Shown here: piece after piece, positions 52,393 to 62,611 of the stretch
How the letters are laid out: every line of letters starts with the position of its first letter
How positions within the stretch are numbered: the stretch's first letter is position 1
From: Candidatus Latescibacterota bacterium
Lineage (GTDB): Bacteria; Latescibacterota; UBA2968; UBA8231
Direction: 5' to 3'
Assembly: GCA_022820485.1 (NCBI GenBank)
Contig: JAJEFJ010000054.1
Span: 1 to 64,000, forward strand
Length of the DNA: 64,000 nt
Notes under the pieces: model-generated
What the model was told of the DNA's origin: nothing
The model's database searches: none
The model's input: the letters and a program-made list of their open reading frames with translations, nothing else
Translations under genes and position numbers: made by a program

Positions 52393-53595
52393 TCAGCTTT
52401 CCTCGTCGTCTAAGATCGCCACCCCGGGCAAAACCCGCCCGCTCATGCACTCTAGCGAAGCCCCACCCCCAGTGGAGATGTGGGTCATCGCTTGGGCCAA
52501 TCCGGCTTGGTTTACAGCTGCGGCCGTGTCCCCGCCGCCAATAATGCTCAACGCACCCTCGCGGGTGGCGTCAGCTAGGGCTTGGATGATCTGTTGGGTA
52601 CCCTCGGCAAAGGACTCCATCTCGCAGACTCCGAGGGGGCCGTTCCACACTATGGTACCTCCCCGAGCGATCTGGTCGGCGTAGCGTTGCCGGGTCTGGG
52701 GGCCGATGTCCATGCCCTGCCAACCGCGTGGTATGGCGTCGCGGGCGACCACTTGCGCTTGGGCGTCGGCAGCAAAGCGGTCGGCGACTACGCAATCCGC
52801 GGGAAGCTGGAGGTCCAATCCCTCATCTTCTACTCGAGTCAATAGCTGTCGGGCCGTATCTAGGCAATCCTCTTCGAGCAGCGAATCCCCGATCTCTAGC
52901 CCCATAGCTTTGAAAAAGGTATAGGCCATGCCGCCACCGATGAGCAGGGCATCCACTTGGTTGAGCAAGTGCTCAATCAACTCGATCTTGCCCGAGATCT
53001 TGGCCCCTCCCAAAACGGCAATAAATGGCCGCTGCGGATGGCGCAGGGCTTCGTCGAGATAGGAAATTTCCCGCTCCATCAACAGGCCGCTGGCCCCCGC
53101 GCCCATACAGCGCGGCACCCCCTCGGTCGAGGCGTGGGCCCGGTGCGCCGCCCCAAATGCATCGTTGACGTACGCATCGCCCAGCTCGGCCAATTGCTGG
53201 GCAAAAGTCCGCTCGTTTTGCTCCTCTTCCAGGTGGAAGCGCACGTTCTCCAACAGCAGGACCTGCCCCGGCTGCAAGGCAGCGGCTTGAGCCGCGACTT
53301 CGGCACCCACGCAGTCTGGAGCCATGCCCACCGCGCGTCCCAACAACTGGCTCAGGCGCTCGGCTACCGGAGCCAGCGACAGCGCCGGTACCCGCTGGCC
53401 GTGGGGGCGGCCCAAGTGCGACATCAGAATTACGGACGCACCCTGCGTCAACAAGTGCTCAACCGTTGGCAGGGCGGCGCGAATCCGCGTGTCGTCGATG
53501 ATCCGGCCATCCTCGTCGAGCGGCACGTTGAAATCCACTCGCACGAGGACTCGCTTGCCAGCCACATCGAGGTCCCTGATGGTGCGCTTAGCCAT
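52393..53595 (-). CDS. pgk: Phosphoglycerate kinase
   Basis: This 400-aa enzyme makes ATP from 1,3-bisphosphoglycerate. RVDFNVPLDEDG, SHLGRPHG, GGAKISGKI and GGGDTAAAV are all present. It starts 4 nt after the phosphofructokinase stop, forming a PFK-pgk-tpiA glycolytic unit with secG after it. Confidence 0.97.
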   Translation of the reverse strand: MAKRTIRDLDVAGKRVLVRVDFNVPLDEDGRIIDDTRIRAALPTVEHLLTQGASVILMSHLGRPHGQRVPALSLAPVAERLSQLLGRAVGMAPDCVGAEVAAQAAALQPGQVLLLENVRFHLEEEQNERTFAQQLAELGDAYVNDAFGAAHRAHASTEGVPRCMGAGASGLLMEREISYLDEALRHPQRPFIAVLGGAKISGKIELIEHLLNQVDALLIGGGMAYTFFKAMGLEIGDSLLEEDCLDTARQLLTRVEDEGLDLQLPADCVVADRFAADAQAQVVARDAIPRGWQGMDIGPQTRQRYADQIARGGTIVWNGPLGVCEMESFAEGTQQIIQALADATREGALSIIGGGDTAAAVNQAGLAQAMTHISTGGGASLECMSGRVLPGVAILDDEES

Positions 53596-53599
53596 GCTA

Positions 53600-54649
53600 T
53601 CAACCGAAAAATACCGTAGCTAGGTCGTATAACTCTTGGTCCACTACCTTGAGCTGATTGACCGCATCGGCGAGTGGGATCGCCACGATTTCATTGCCTT
53701 GCAGACTCACCATCTTGCCGAAATCGCCGGCGTGCACCAAGTCGATGGCGGCAATGCCAAAGCGCGTGCCCAAGACGCGGTCGAAAGCCGTGGGCGTCCC
53801 CCCGCGCTGCAAGTGCCCGAGCACCGTAACCCGCGTCTCGTAACTCGTTGCCTCCTCGACCGCGTTGGCGACGAGTTGGCCGACGCCGCCTAGCTTGACG
53901 TGGCCGAACTCGTCGAGGCCCCCCTCGGAGACCACGTATTCGTTCTCCTTGCCTTCCGCTGAAATCTGTGCCCCCTCGGCCACTACCACGATCGAAAAGT
54001 CCTTGCCGCGTTCGTGTCGTTTGCGGATGGTCCTGACGATTTCCTCAATGGTGTACTTCTGCTCGGGAATGAGGATCATATCCGCGCCACCGGCCAAGCC
54101 AGCGTAGAGGGCAATCCAACCGCTGTGCCGCCCCATGACCTCAATGACCATCACTCGGTTGTGGGATTCAGCCGTGGTGTGGATTCGGTCAATGGCCTCG
54201 GTGACGATATTGACCGCCGTGTCAAAACCAAACGTGTAGTCCGTGCCATTCAGGTCGTTGTCAATGGTCTTGGGCACGCCTATGACCGGCACGCCCATAC
54301 TCGTCAGCTTGTTGGCAACCCCGAGTGTGTCTTCGCCACCGATGGCCACGAGCGCATCTAATTTCATCCGCCGCATGTTATCGATGACGATTTCGCCGCC
54401 ATCTTCCTCTTTGAACGGATTGGTGCGCGACGTGCCGAGGATGGTGCCGCCCTTGGGCAAAATGCCGGAAATTTCCTCCAGTCCCAACGGCTCCCAGTCG
54501 CACTCCAGCATCCCTTTCCAGCCCTTGAGGATGCCGCGAAAGCGATATCGGTACGCAGTAATGCCCTTGCGCACCGCAGCGCGAATGACGGCGTTGAGAC
54601 CCGGACAGTCGCCTCCTCCGGTCAATATGCCGATCGTCTTTTCGGCCAT
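53600..54649 (-). CDS. 6-phosphofructokinase, pyrophosphate-type residues
   Basis: From the ATG at 54649 (AAGGAG site before it) the protein is 349 aa. The phosphoryl-donor site reads GGEDT and PKTIDND, i.e. Asp and Lys at the positions where ATP-dependent enzymes have Gly (GGDGS and PGTIDND). By the known rule this predicts a pyrophosphate-dependent enzyme, which would be reversible. It is the first gene of the PFK-pgk-tpiA run. Confidence 0.9.
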   Translation of the reverse strand: MAEKTIGILTGGGDCPGLNAVIRAAVRKGITAYRYRFRGILKGWKGMLECDWEPLGLEEISGILPKGGTILGTSRTNPFKEEDGGEIVIDNMRRMKLDALVAIGGEDTLGVANKLTSMGVPVIGVPKTIDNDLNGTDYTFGFDTAVNIVTEAIDRIHTTAESHNRVMVIEVMGRHSGWIALYAGLAGGADMILIPEQKYTIEEIVRTIRKRHERGKDFSIVVVAEGAQISAEGKENEYVVSEGGLDEFGHVKLGGVGQLVANAVEEATSYETRVTVLGHLQRGGTPTAFDRVLGTRFGIAAIDLVHAGDFGKMVSLQGNEIVAIPLADAVNQLKVVDQELYDLATVFFG

Positions 54650-54750
54650 ATTCGGACTCCTTGGCTCGCGGCTAATTCTGAGTACAGCTTGGAGTATGGG
54701 GGATTCCAAAAGCGCCTAAATGTAGGAATTTGTTAGAATTAGGTCAAGAA

Positions 54751-55428
54751 TTAGGTCAATAGATCGCCCGCGCCCGAGCGCGCCAAAACAACGGCCCACA
54801 GGCGGTCGCTCCCCACGGCTTGGGCACAGGCGACCATAGTCTCGCCGGTCGTCCACACGTCATCTACTATTCCGATCCGAACGCTTGCGGGCAGCGCGGC
54901 CACGGGCGCAAAGGCATCGCGGAGATTGGCGCGGCGTTCCTCTGCCGACAAAAAGGCTTGCTGCCGAGTATTTCTCTGCCGGCGCACGACTCCGTGGAAC
55001 ACGGGCACGCCGAGTGCGGCCCCCAACCCAGCGGCGATTTCCGCGCTCTGATTGAACCCGCGCTCCCGCTGCCGAGCCGGGTGCAAGGGCACGGGCAACA
55101 AGCAGTCCAGTGGAGCGAGTTGCTCAGCCAAGCACTGCCCCATGCGCTCGCCCAACGCCCTCCCTAGCCGCACTTGGTTGCGAAATTTAAGCGTGTAAAT
55201 GGCCTGTTGCAGCGCACCGGTGAACGGCCCCAAAGAGACGACCTGTTCAAACGCATGACCCCCGTCCTCGGAATGAGGCCGCAGGTGGCGCGGCACAATC
55301 TCCGCCCAACACGATCCGCACAGCAGTTCGGCGGCCTCAATGTCCGCTGCGCAAACCGCGCAGTGCGGCGGATAGGCAAAGTCCAACAGGGCGCGGCCCC
55401 ACGTCTGTAGTGTTTCTATTTTGCCCAC
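54751..55428 (-). CDS. comF: ComF family amidophosphoribosyltransferase-like protein
   Basis: This 225-aa protein has the ComF zinc cysteines (CAVC and CGSC), and a PRTase domain with IGIVDDVWTTGET and ERGFNQ. ComF proteins are linked to DNA uptake or recombination. It starts with GTG. Confidence 0.9.
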   Translation of the reverse strand: MGKIETLQTWGRALLDFAYPPHCAVCAADIEAAELLCGSCWAEIVPRHLRPHSEDGGHAFEQVVSLGPFTGALQQAIYTLKFRNQVRLGRALGERMGQCLAEQLAPLDCLLPVPLHPARQRERGFNQSAEIAAGLGAALGVPVFHGVVRRQRNTRQQAFLSAEERRANLRDAFAPVAALPASVRIGIVDDVWTTGETMVACAQAVGSDRLWAVVLARSGAGDLLT

Positions 55429-55605
55429 TGCTCGTTACTCAAAGACCACATCATTGGCACGCTGTAGTGCGCTACGTATGACAAAGAAAAAAACGTGCCA
55501 ACCCAACGCGCCGTCCACTTCCTTGCGGACTTGCTATAATTCACTCCTTTCTCGTATTTCCGATAATTCCGTTATACAACTCACACTCCGAACAAAGGAT
55601 CAATC

Positions 55606-58494
55606 ATGCCTTTGCTGTACGCGCTCGTCTTTCTCGCCTTGGCCGAGACTCTTCCCGCCGAGTACAACCTACTCCACGGCCCGGATCCCAAAGACCCCAT
55701 GGCGGCCCATATCTACCAATTGGACAACGGCCTGACAGTCTATCTAACCGAAAACCGGGAAGAGCCGCGCTTCTACGCCGAAATCGCCGTCCGCGCCGGT
55801 TCCAAGCACGACCCCCAAGACGCCACCGGCATCGCCCATTACCTAGAGCACATGCTCTTTAAGGGCAGCCAGAAAATCGGCACCCTCGACTACGAAAAGG
55901 AGCAGGTCCACCTCGACCGCATTGAGGCGCTCTACGAGCAGCACTTTGGCGAGACCGACCCGGAAAAAAGGGCCGCGATCTACGCGCAGATCAACGCCGA
56001 AAACCAACTCGCCGCGGCCTACGCCATTCCCAATGAACTCGACCGCCTCTACACCGCAATGGGCGAGCGCGGCCTCAACGCCCACACCTGGGTCGAGGAA
56101 ACCGTCTATAAGGTGGAGCTGCCAGCCAATCGTCTAGACCAATGGGCCAAGGTCGAGGCCGAGCGCTTTCACGAGCCGGTCTTCCGCCTCTTCCAAACCG
56201 AGTTGGAAACCGTCTATGAGGAAAAAAACCGCTCCCTCGACAATAAGAGCCGCGTCATCCACAAAGCCGTGCAGGAGCAATTCTACAAGGTCCATCCCTA
56301 TCGCATCACCACGCTAGGCACAGTAGAGCACCTGAAAAATCCCTCGCTAGAGCGCATGTACGAGTTCTACCACACGTACTACGTGCCCAACAACATGGCG
56401 ATCTTCATCTCCGGCGACATCGACATCGACGAGACCATCCAACTCATCGACCGCGAATTTTCGCTCTGGGAGCGCAGGGAACTGCCCTCATTTCCCGAGT
56501 ACCAAGAGCCTGAGATCAACGGAGCAGAACGGACCGAGGTCAATTATCCCGGCGAGGAATACGTGCTGTTGGCTTTTCGCACCGCCGAGCGCTCGCACGA
56601 GGACGCCGAGACGCTGCAAATCCTCGACATGATCCTCGACAACGCCACCGCCGGGCTGATCAACCTCAATCTCAACCAGCAGCAGAAGGTGCGCGAAGCC
56701 GGCTCCTATCCCTATCTACTCAACGACTACGGTGCCCAGTACTTGTGGGGCATCCCCAAACAAGACCAGACCCTTGCGGAAGTTGAAGCCCTGCTCTTGG
56801 AGCAGATTGATCTGATCAAGGAAGGGCAATTCGAGGATTGGATCATCCCGGCCATTGTCACCGATTTCAAGAAGAGCGTAAAACAGGGGCAGGAAAACAA
56901 CAATTCCCGGGTCAGCTCCATGCGCGATGCGTATCTCGGGTTCGAGGAATGGAGCCACGCGGTGCGCGCCTTAGACCGCATGGCCGAGATCGAAAAGCAC
57001 GACGTCGTCGAAGCCGCCAATAAGTACTTCAACGGCACGTATGTCGCTGGCTACCGCCGCGATGGCGAGCAGGACATACCCGAAATCGCCAAGCCGCCCA
57101 TCGACAAAATCGACATCGATGCCTCGCGCCAATCGGCCTTTTTCGCCGAGGTCATGGCCATGCCCTTTGCGGAGGTCGAGCCGGCCTATCTCGTGCCCGA
57201 GCGCGACTTTACCACCCGCGAATTGTCGGGCGGCAGCAAGCTCTACTACGCCCGCAACCCGCTCAACGACCTCTTTGAATTTTCCATCGCCATCGACCTC
57301 GGCTCCCTAACTGAAAAGCGTCTGCCCGTGGCCCGCGAACTGCTCGACAAGTCGGGCACCCCGCGCTTTACCTCCGAAGAGCTAAAAAAGGAGTGGTATA
57401 AGCTAGGCACCGACTTTAGGATGAGCGTTGGCGACCAAGAGACCACGATTTCCATATCGGGACTCGACGAAAACTTCGCCGCGTCGCTCGCACTTTTGTC
57501 CGAGCTGATGCACGGCCCGACCACGGACGACGCCACGCTCGCCGAGCTTCAGGCCATCATCATCGCTCGGCGCGACGACGCCCTCAAGGATCACCGCACC
57601 ATCCACGAGGCCCTCTACCGCTACCACCGCTTAGGCGACATGGCGTACTACCGCCGAGTCCCCTCCAACGAGGAAGTTCGCGCACTGGGGCGCGAGGAGT
57701 TGCTCAACTTGTTGAGCGGCTTGCTCTCCTATCGCCAAATCCTCAGCTACACCGGGTCGCAAACCATCGAGGACGTCCAAGCCATTCTTGCCCAGCACTA
57801 CTCGCTGCCTGAGTCGCCGATCGAGCCGCCGCCCTATCAGGTCCTGGAGTTTACCCAGCCCGAAAAAACCCAGCTCTACTTCTTTGACAAGGAAATGGCC
57901 CAAGCCCTAGTGAGGATCGAATACGTGGATGTGCCCTACCAAGCGGCGCTCGAGCCAGCAGTCGAACTGTTCAACGACTACTTCTACGGCGGCATGGCTG
58001 GCATTGTATTCCAAGAAATTCGCGAAGCGCGGGCCTTGGCCTACTCGGTAGGTGCTCTCTACTTCAACGGCCGCGACAAAGCCGACTACAACTTCATGGT
58101 CGGTGCCATGGGCACGCAAGCCGACAAGACGCCCGAAGCGGTTGCGGCCTTCGCCGGCCTGCTCGACGACATTCCCTCCTCGCCCGAGCGCTTTGCCGCC
58201 GCCCAACTTTCAGTGCTCAACAAGTACCGCACAGAACGGCTCGACTTCCGCTCGGTGCTGGGGGCCGTGCGCGGCTGGGAGCGCAAGGGGCTGACCGGCG
58301 ACCCGCGCGCATGGCGCTTTGGGCAACTCCAAGCCAGCAGCCTCGACGAAGTGCTCGAATTCTACCGCCAACACGTCCAAGGACGCCCCAAGCTGATTTC
58401 GATCACTGGCGACAAGAGCAAGATGGACCTGGAGGCTCTAGCAGCGCAGGGCGAGATCGTCGAACTTGGCTTGGAGGACCTGTTCGCTTTCTGA
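55606..58494 (+). CDS. M16 family metallopeptidase (two-module, exported)
   Basis: This 962-aa protein is an M16 (insulinase/PqqL-type) zinc protease with a signal peptide. The HYLEHMLFKG motif (HxxEH, near residue 80) and the downstream zinc Glu in TVYEEKNRSLD are intact in the N-terminal module; the C-terminal module (from about 510) lacks them, as usual. It should act in the exported compartment on small peptides or unfolded proteins. AAAGGAT lies before the ATG. Confidence 0.93.
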   Translation: MPLLYALVFLALAETLPAEYNLLHGPDPKDPMAAHIYQLDNGLTVYLTENREEPRFYAEIAVRAGSKHDPQDATGIAHYLEHMLFKGSQKIGTLDYEKEQVHLDRIEALYEQHFGETDPEKRAAIYAQINAENQLAAAYAIPNELDRLYTAMGERGLNAHTWVEETVYKVELPANRLDQWAKVEAERFHEPVFRLFQTELETVYEEKNRSLDNKSRVIHKAVQEQFYKVHPYRITTLGTVEHLKNPSLERMYEFYHTYYVPNNMAIFISGDIDIDETIQLIDREFSLWERRELPSFPEYQEPEINGAERTEVNYPGEEYVLLAFRTAERSHEDAETLQILDMILDNATAGLINLNLNQQQKVREAGSYPYLLNDYGAQYLWGIPKQDQTLAEVEALLLEQIDLIKEGQFEDWIIPAIVTDFKKSVKQGQENNNSRVSSMRDAYLGFEEWSHAVRALDRMAEIEKHDVVEAANKYFNGTYVAGYRRDGEQDIPEIAKPPIDKIDIDASRQSAFFAEVMAMPFAEVEPAYLVPERDFTTRELSGGSKLYYARNPLNDLFEFSIAIDLGSLTEKRLPVARELLDKSGTPRFTSEELKKEWYKLGTDFRMSVGDQETTISISGLDENFAASLALLSELMHGPTTDDATLAELQAIIIARRDDALKDHRTIHEALYRYHRLGDMAYYRRVPSNEEVRALGREELLNLLSGLLSYRQILSYTGSQTIEDVQAILAQHYSLPESPIEPPPYQVLEFTQPEKTQLYFFDKEMAQALVRIEYVDVPYQAALEPAVELFNDYFYGGMAGIVFQEIREARALAYSVGALYFNGRDKADYNFMVGAMGTQADKTPEAVAAFAGLLDDIPSSPERFAAAQLSVLNKYRTERLDFRSVLGAVRGWERKGLTGDPRAWRFGQLQASSLDEVLEFYRQHVQGRPKLISITGDKSKMDLEALAAQGEIVELGLEDLFAF

Positions 58495-58543
58495 GTCCTA
58501 TTGACAAAGCCCCCCCCACCGTCTAGCTTTTAAACAGGTTTTT

Positions 58544-58620
58544 GGCGGCGTAGCTCAGTTGGTTAGAGCAGTGGAATCATAATCCATGGGTCGGGGGTTC
58601 GAGTCCCTTCGCCGCTACCA
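58544..58620 (+). tRNA. tRNA-Met (CAT)
   Basis: A 77-nt cloverleaf with CCA. Anticodon stem GTGGA/TCCAT, loop ATCATAA (anticodon CAT). The acceptor GGCGGCG/CGCCGCT leaves a G1-T72 pair. It looks like elongator Met. Confidence 0.9.
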
Positions 58621-58658
58621 TATTTCCCGCCGCTAACTTTGGTGGTTTGTTGTTTAAT

Positions 58659-58693
58659 ACAAGCCCCCGGGGATCACCTCCTCGGGGGCTTGT
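58659..58693 (+). terminator. Hairpin after tRNA-Met
   Basis: ACAAGCCCCCG and CGGGGGCTTGT form an 11-bp perfect stem. No strong T-tract follows, so it may be a processed or weak terminator. Confidence 0.55.
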
Positions 58694-59082
58694 CATATCT
58701 GGCTTTTTTCAAGCACTTGTTTGGCATGGTTGCTTCTTGTCTCTATCGGGGCACTACCCCGACCAGGGCGAGCGGAAGCTACCCGCCGGTTCCCTGAAAA
58801 ATTTTCCAATGATCTCCAATTTTAGTCCAAAATTGGAGTTATCACCTCCAAATCAAGGCCATTTGGATTGCTTGGCAAACCGATCTATGTGAGACCGTGC
58901 ACCCGCACCGGGTTCGTTCTCTGTGTCAAGGCTTGTCTTCGAGACCTTGTAACTGATACATTCAGACCCGTGATTGACGAACTGGCACAGACATACGCGC
59001 ACTATGCGGCCTTGCGGCGCGAACTCTCGCTGTGGCACCGGGCGCGGTGCGGGAATACCCACTGTGGGAAGTGGGGGACACC
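58694..59082. other. Intergenic region with a hairpin at 58814-58838
   Basis: About 390 bp without a convincing gene. CTCCAATTTT/AAAATTGGAG (10 bp, 5-base loop) at 58814-58838 is followed by a second GGAG/CTCC pair, so the leader of the CPBP gene may be structured. A 72-aa ORF at 58868 was not accepted. Confidence 0.45.
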
Positions 59083-62000
59083 ATGACCCGACGCGATGCT
59101 GTGTGGATCTTTTCCTTCCTAATCTCAGGCGCTCTCGGTCTCGCCTGTTATGTCCAGTTCTTCGACCGGGCCTTTCCCGTTGCTTCACTTAATTTTCGCC
59201 TAGACCGCGAACAGGCTTATCAGGCTGCCGAAGCATATCTCCACCGCCTCGGCTACGACCTCACCGAATACGAGAGCGCTCAAGTCTTCTCCCATGCCAG
59301 CCTGCCCCAGATCTTCCTCGAGCGCACCTTGGGCTTGGCCGAGGCCAATCGCCTCGTGCGGGAGTGGGTCTCGGTGTGGTATTGGCACATCCGCTATTTC
59401 AAACCGCTGCAGAAGGAAGAACTCCGCGTCCGCATCGATCCCGGCGGGCGCATCGTAGGGTTTACCCACAGCATCCTCGAGTCCGACGAAGGCACCAGCC
59501 TCTCAGAAGAGGATGCCCGGCACATCGCCGAGGCCTTCCTCACCGATGTTCAGGGTTTTTCACTCGACGCCTACGAACCCATCGAGGCCTCCAGCATCGA
59601 TCGCCCCCAGCGGAGAGACCACACCTTCACCTACCGCAAGCGGGACTTCGTCGTCGGCGATGATGGACACTATCGCCTGTACGTCACCGTCCAAGGGGAT
59701 CGGGTGGGTGGCTTCTCCGAATACCTCAAGGTCCCCGAGACCTTCTCGCGTGACTACCGCGAGATCCGCGCTCGCGCCGGTCTGCTCACCAAAGTCGCCG
59801 GAGGCTTTGCCTTGGCACTGGCCATTGCCATGATCGTCGTCCTAGTACGCAAGTATCGCCAGCGCACACTCACATGGCGCGTCGCCGTATCCATCGGCAT
59901 CCTCGTGGGAGCCGCCTCCTTGCTCGGGTCCATCAATGGCTATCCGCTCAGTCTGTTCGGATACGACACCATGCAGTCCTATGTCTCCTTCATTCTCAAC
60001 TTCATCTTCACTGGTCTCCTCGGCGCTGCTGTCATGGCCCTCGTCGTCGCCGTGTGCGGCACAGCAGGCGGAGCCGCCGCCCAGGACGTAAGAGACTGGA
60101 GCAATCCCTTAGAGCGGGTTTCCCTGCGGCGTTGGCGGTCGGCGAGCTTTGCACGCGTCACCCTTGTCGGTTATGGCCTAGCATTTGCCCACTTGGGTTA
60201 CGTCACCCTCTTCTACATTCTGGGCAACGACTACCTCGGGGTCTGGTCGCCTGCCCCCATGACCCAATACAGCAATGCCTACAGCACGTACCTGCCTTGG
60301 ATATATCCCCTGCTGACGGGTCTCGTGGCGGCCACCATGGAGGAGTTTCTCTTCCGACTGGTAGCCATCTCCCTCCTCCTTCGCTGGTTTAAGAAAAGCT
60401 GGTTGGCCCTTTTCGTTTCCGCTGTGGTGTGGGCCTTCCTCCACGCCGACTATCCGCAGGAACCGATCTACATCCGAGGCTTGGAGCTGACCATCGTGGG
60501 AGTCCTCTTCGGCATGGTCTTCCTGCGCTTCGGTGTCTGGGCGACCATTATCTCCCACTACGTGTACAACTGTTTTCTCGGCGTCTATCCTATGGTGCAG
60601 TCCGACAGCCTCTATTTCAAGATCTCGGGCATCCTCGCTGTCGCCATCATCTCCATCCCGGCCCTGCCCGCCATCTGGAGCGCCGTCCGCGGTCGCTACG
60701 AGGACGAGCCCCTTGAACCCACTCCGGAGGCACCAAAGGCCGCACCCCCGCCATCTGCCCTTCCCGCGGAGCCGCCCGAACCTCCGATCAAACGCAAGAG
60801 GCCCTCTGACTACCTCATCTCCAGCAAGGGTCTCCTCGTCTTTGGCATCCTTGGTCTGTTGGGCTGGTCCGCATACTTCGCTTACGAACCGCGGAATTTC
60901 GCTGAATACGTACGCGAGAAGGTCCCCACCCGCGTGCAGGCCATCGAGATTGCCGAAGGGATTCGGGGACAGCTCGGACTCGACCTCGAAGGTTACCGCC
61001 GCACTACCTCATTCTCGAGCAGTCTCGGTTCCAACCACTTTGCACACCTGCTGCGAAACGTCGATGTAGCGCGGGCGGACACGCTCGCGGCAGAGCACAC
61101 GGGCTCGTGGCGCTGGAGTGTGCGATGGTTCAAGCCCCTCGAAAAAGAAGAACTCACCATTAGCGTCGACGGCCACGGCGACCTCTCCTACATCTCGCAT
61201 GCGGTGCCCGAGGGTCAAGAGGGTGCAGAACTCACCATTGAAGAGGCGCAGGAAGTGGCCGAGGCCTTCCTGCGCCAACACCTGAACCGGGATGTAGCCG
61301 ATACGACGCTCTACAAGCGTCTCCAAGCGCGGTCCTTCAAGCGCGAGAACCGAATGGACCACAGCTTTGTGTGGGAACGCATGGACGTCAAGGTGGAAGA
61401 GGGCGAGTTTCGCATTTTCGCCTCTGTACAGGGCGACCGGATCGGCTATGCGTACAAGGCCTACAAGGCACCCGAGGAATTTTTGCGCAAACTGGGAGAG
61501 AAGACTGCAAAGAGCACCATTGTCTCCACCCTCCCCACCATCGCCGCCATTGTCACCCTCGTCCTAGCCGTCATTCACCTACTACGCGCCTACCGGAACG
61601 GGCTGGTCGAGTGGCGATTGCCCATCTGCATCGGCATCCTCTTTGGCCTGTGTTCCCTAGTCGAGGATCTCAACGAACTGCCCACGTTCTACCGAGGTTA
61701 TGACACCAGTGAGGTTATGGGTACCTTCCTCCTTGGCGAGCTTGTCGGTGTCGTTCAGGGCCTCGCTGGTGCGGTCATCCTCGCCCTGTTGGTTTGCGCC
61801 CTCGGAGATACGCTATACCGCCTAGAGCGTCCCGGAGAGATGCGCATCTCCGACTGGATCGATGTGCTCCGCCTAAAAGCGGGCAGCGCGACACTGTGGT
61901 GGCAGGTCGTCTTTCTGGTGGCGTGCTATTCCGGTATCAGAAGAGGCACCGACTTTCTCTCCACTCACGTACATCTTACCTATCTCACGGACTACCTCTT

Positions 62001-62478
62001 CGCGGGCGGCGGTGTGCCCGCTAGCATCAACACCTACCTGCCCGCGCTCGGTGAGCTCGTCGACGAATTCAGCGGTATGCTCATAGCCCCCATTGCAATC
62101 CTCGGCCTTCTCTTTATTTGGTGGCGAAGCCTGCGCAGGACAAGCCTGATGATCCTCGGCGTCTTCGTCGTTCTTATCTTCCGATCCGTCGTCTCGCCAG
62201 CCCAAGACTTCTACCACGCAGGCGTACTCCTCGCGCTGAGCAGTCCATTATGGCTGATCTCGGCTTTCCTCTTCCTGAAGTATATCCGCTTCAACCTGCT
62301 CTTCTACGTCGTATTAGGCTGGAGTTCCATCCTGTTCGTGGGCATTCGGTACCTCGAATTCGATGCTCACGTATGGAAGCTCAACGGCATTCTGATGATC
62401 CTCTGCGGCCTCGTTCCCGTCGCGTTCGCCGTCATCTCCTCACTCAGGGAACGAAGCACAACAGAACCCCGGCCTTGA
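59083..62478 (+). CDS. Duplicated CPBP-family membrane protein with one active-looking protease half
   Basis: This 1131-aa protein (ATG at 59083) is two copies of one module. Each has an N-terminal helix, a PepSY-like exported domain (SVWYWHIRYFKPLQKEEL in copy 1, GSWRWSVRWFKPLEKEEL in copy 2), and a helix bundle. Copy 1 carries a CPBP/CAAX-type intramembrane protease with MEEFLFR, AFLHAD and SHYVYN; copy 2 has lost all three motifs. A proline-rich linker (about residues 545-590) joins them. CPBP proteases act on prenylated or membrane-linked substrates; substrate unknown. Confidence 0.85.
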   Translation: MTRRDAVWIFSFLISGALGLACYVQFFDRAFPVASLNFRLDREQAYQAAEAYLHRLGYDLTEYESAQVFSHASLPQIFLERTLGLAEANRLVREWVSVWYWHIRYFKPLQKEELRVRIDPGGRIVGFTHSILESDEGTSLSEEDARHIAEAFLTDVQGFSLDAYEPIEASSIDRPQRRDHTFTYRKRDFVVGDDGHYRLYVTVQGDRVGGFSEYLKVPETFSRDYREIRARAGLLTKVAGGFALALAIAMIVVLVRKYRQRTLTWRVAVSIGILVGAASLLGSINGYPLSLFGYDTMQSYVSFILNFIFTGLLGAAVMALVVAVCGTAGGAAAQDVRDWSNPLERVSLRRWRSASFARVTLVGYGLAFAHLGYVTLFYILGNDYLGVWSPAPMTQYSNAYSTYLPWIYPLLTGLVAATMEEFLFRLVAISLLLRWFKKSWLALFVSAVVWAFLHADYPQEPIYIRGLELTIVGVLFGMVFLRFGVWATIISHYVYNCFLGVYPMVQSDSLYFKISGILAVAIISIPALPAIWSAVRGRYEDEPLEPTPEAPKAAPPPSALPAEPPEPPIKRKRPSDYLISSKGLLVFGILGLLGWSAYFAYEPRNFAEYVREKVPTRVQAIEIAEGIRGQLGLDLEGYRRTTSFSSSLGSNHFAHLLRNVDVARADTLAAEHTGSWRWSVRWFKPLEKEELTISVDGHGDLSYISHAVPEGQEGAELTIEEAQEVAEAFLRQHLNRDVADTTLYKRLQARSFKRENRMDHSFVWERMDVKVEEGEFRIFASVQGDRIGYAYKAYKAPEEFLRKLGEKTAKSTIVSTLPTIAAIVTLVLAVIHLLRAYRNGLVEWRLPICIGILFGLCSLVEDLNELPTFYRGYDTSEVMGTFLLGELVGVVQGLAGAVILALLVCALGDTLYRLERPGEMRISDWIDVLRLKAGSATLWWQVVFLVACYSGIRRGTDFLSTHVHLTYLTDYLFAGGGVPASINTYLPALGELVDEFSGMLIAPIAILGLLFIWWRSLRRTSLMILGVFVVLIFRSVVSPAQDFYHAGVLLALSSPLWLISAFLFLKYIRFNLLFYVVLGWSSILFVGIRYLEFDAHVWKLNGILMILCGLVPVAFAVISSLRERSTTEPRP

Positions 62479-62611
62479 TCCTGGCCGCTGGCCGGAATCA
62501 GCGCGTGTAACGCTTCTGATGAGTAGGGTGCAGATCCGGGATTCAGCACTGCACGGACAGCAGCCGGAGGATTTGCAGACAGGGATGAGTGGTTGTGCAG
62601 AGGGATCATTA

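Noticed and set aside
58868-59086. 72-aa plus-strand ORF before the CPBP gene
   Set aside because: Overlaps the CPBP start, has no good ribosome-binding site or family pattern.
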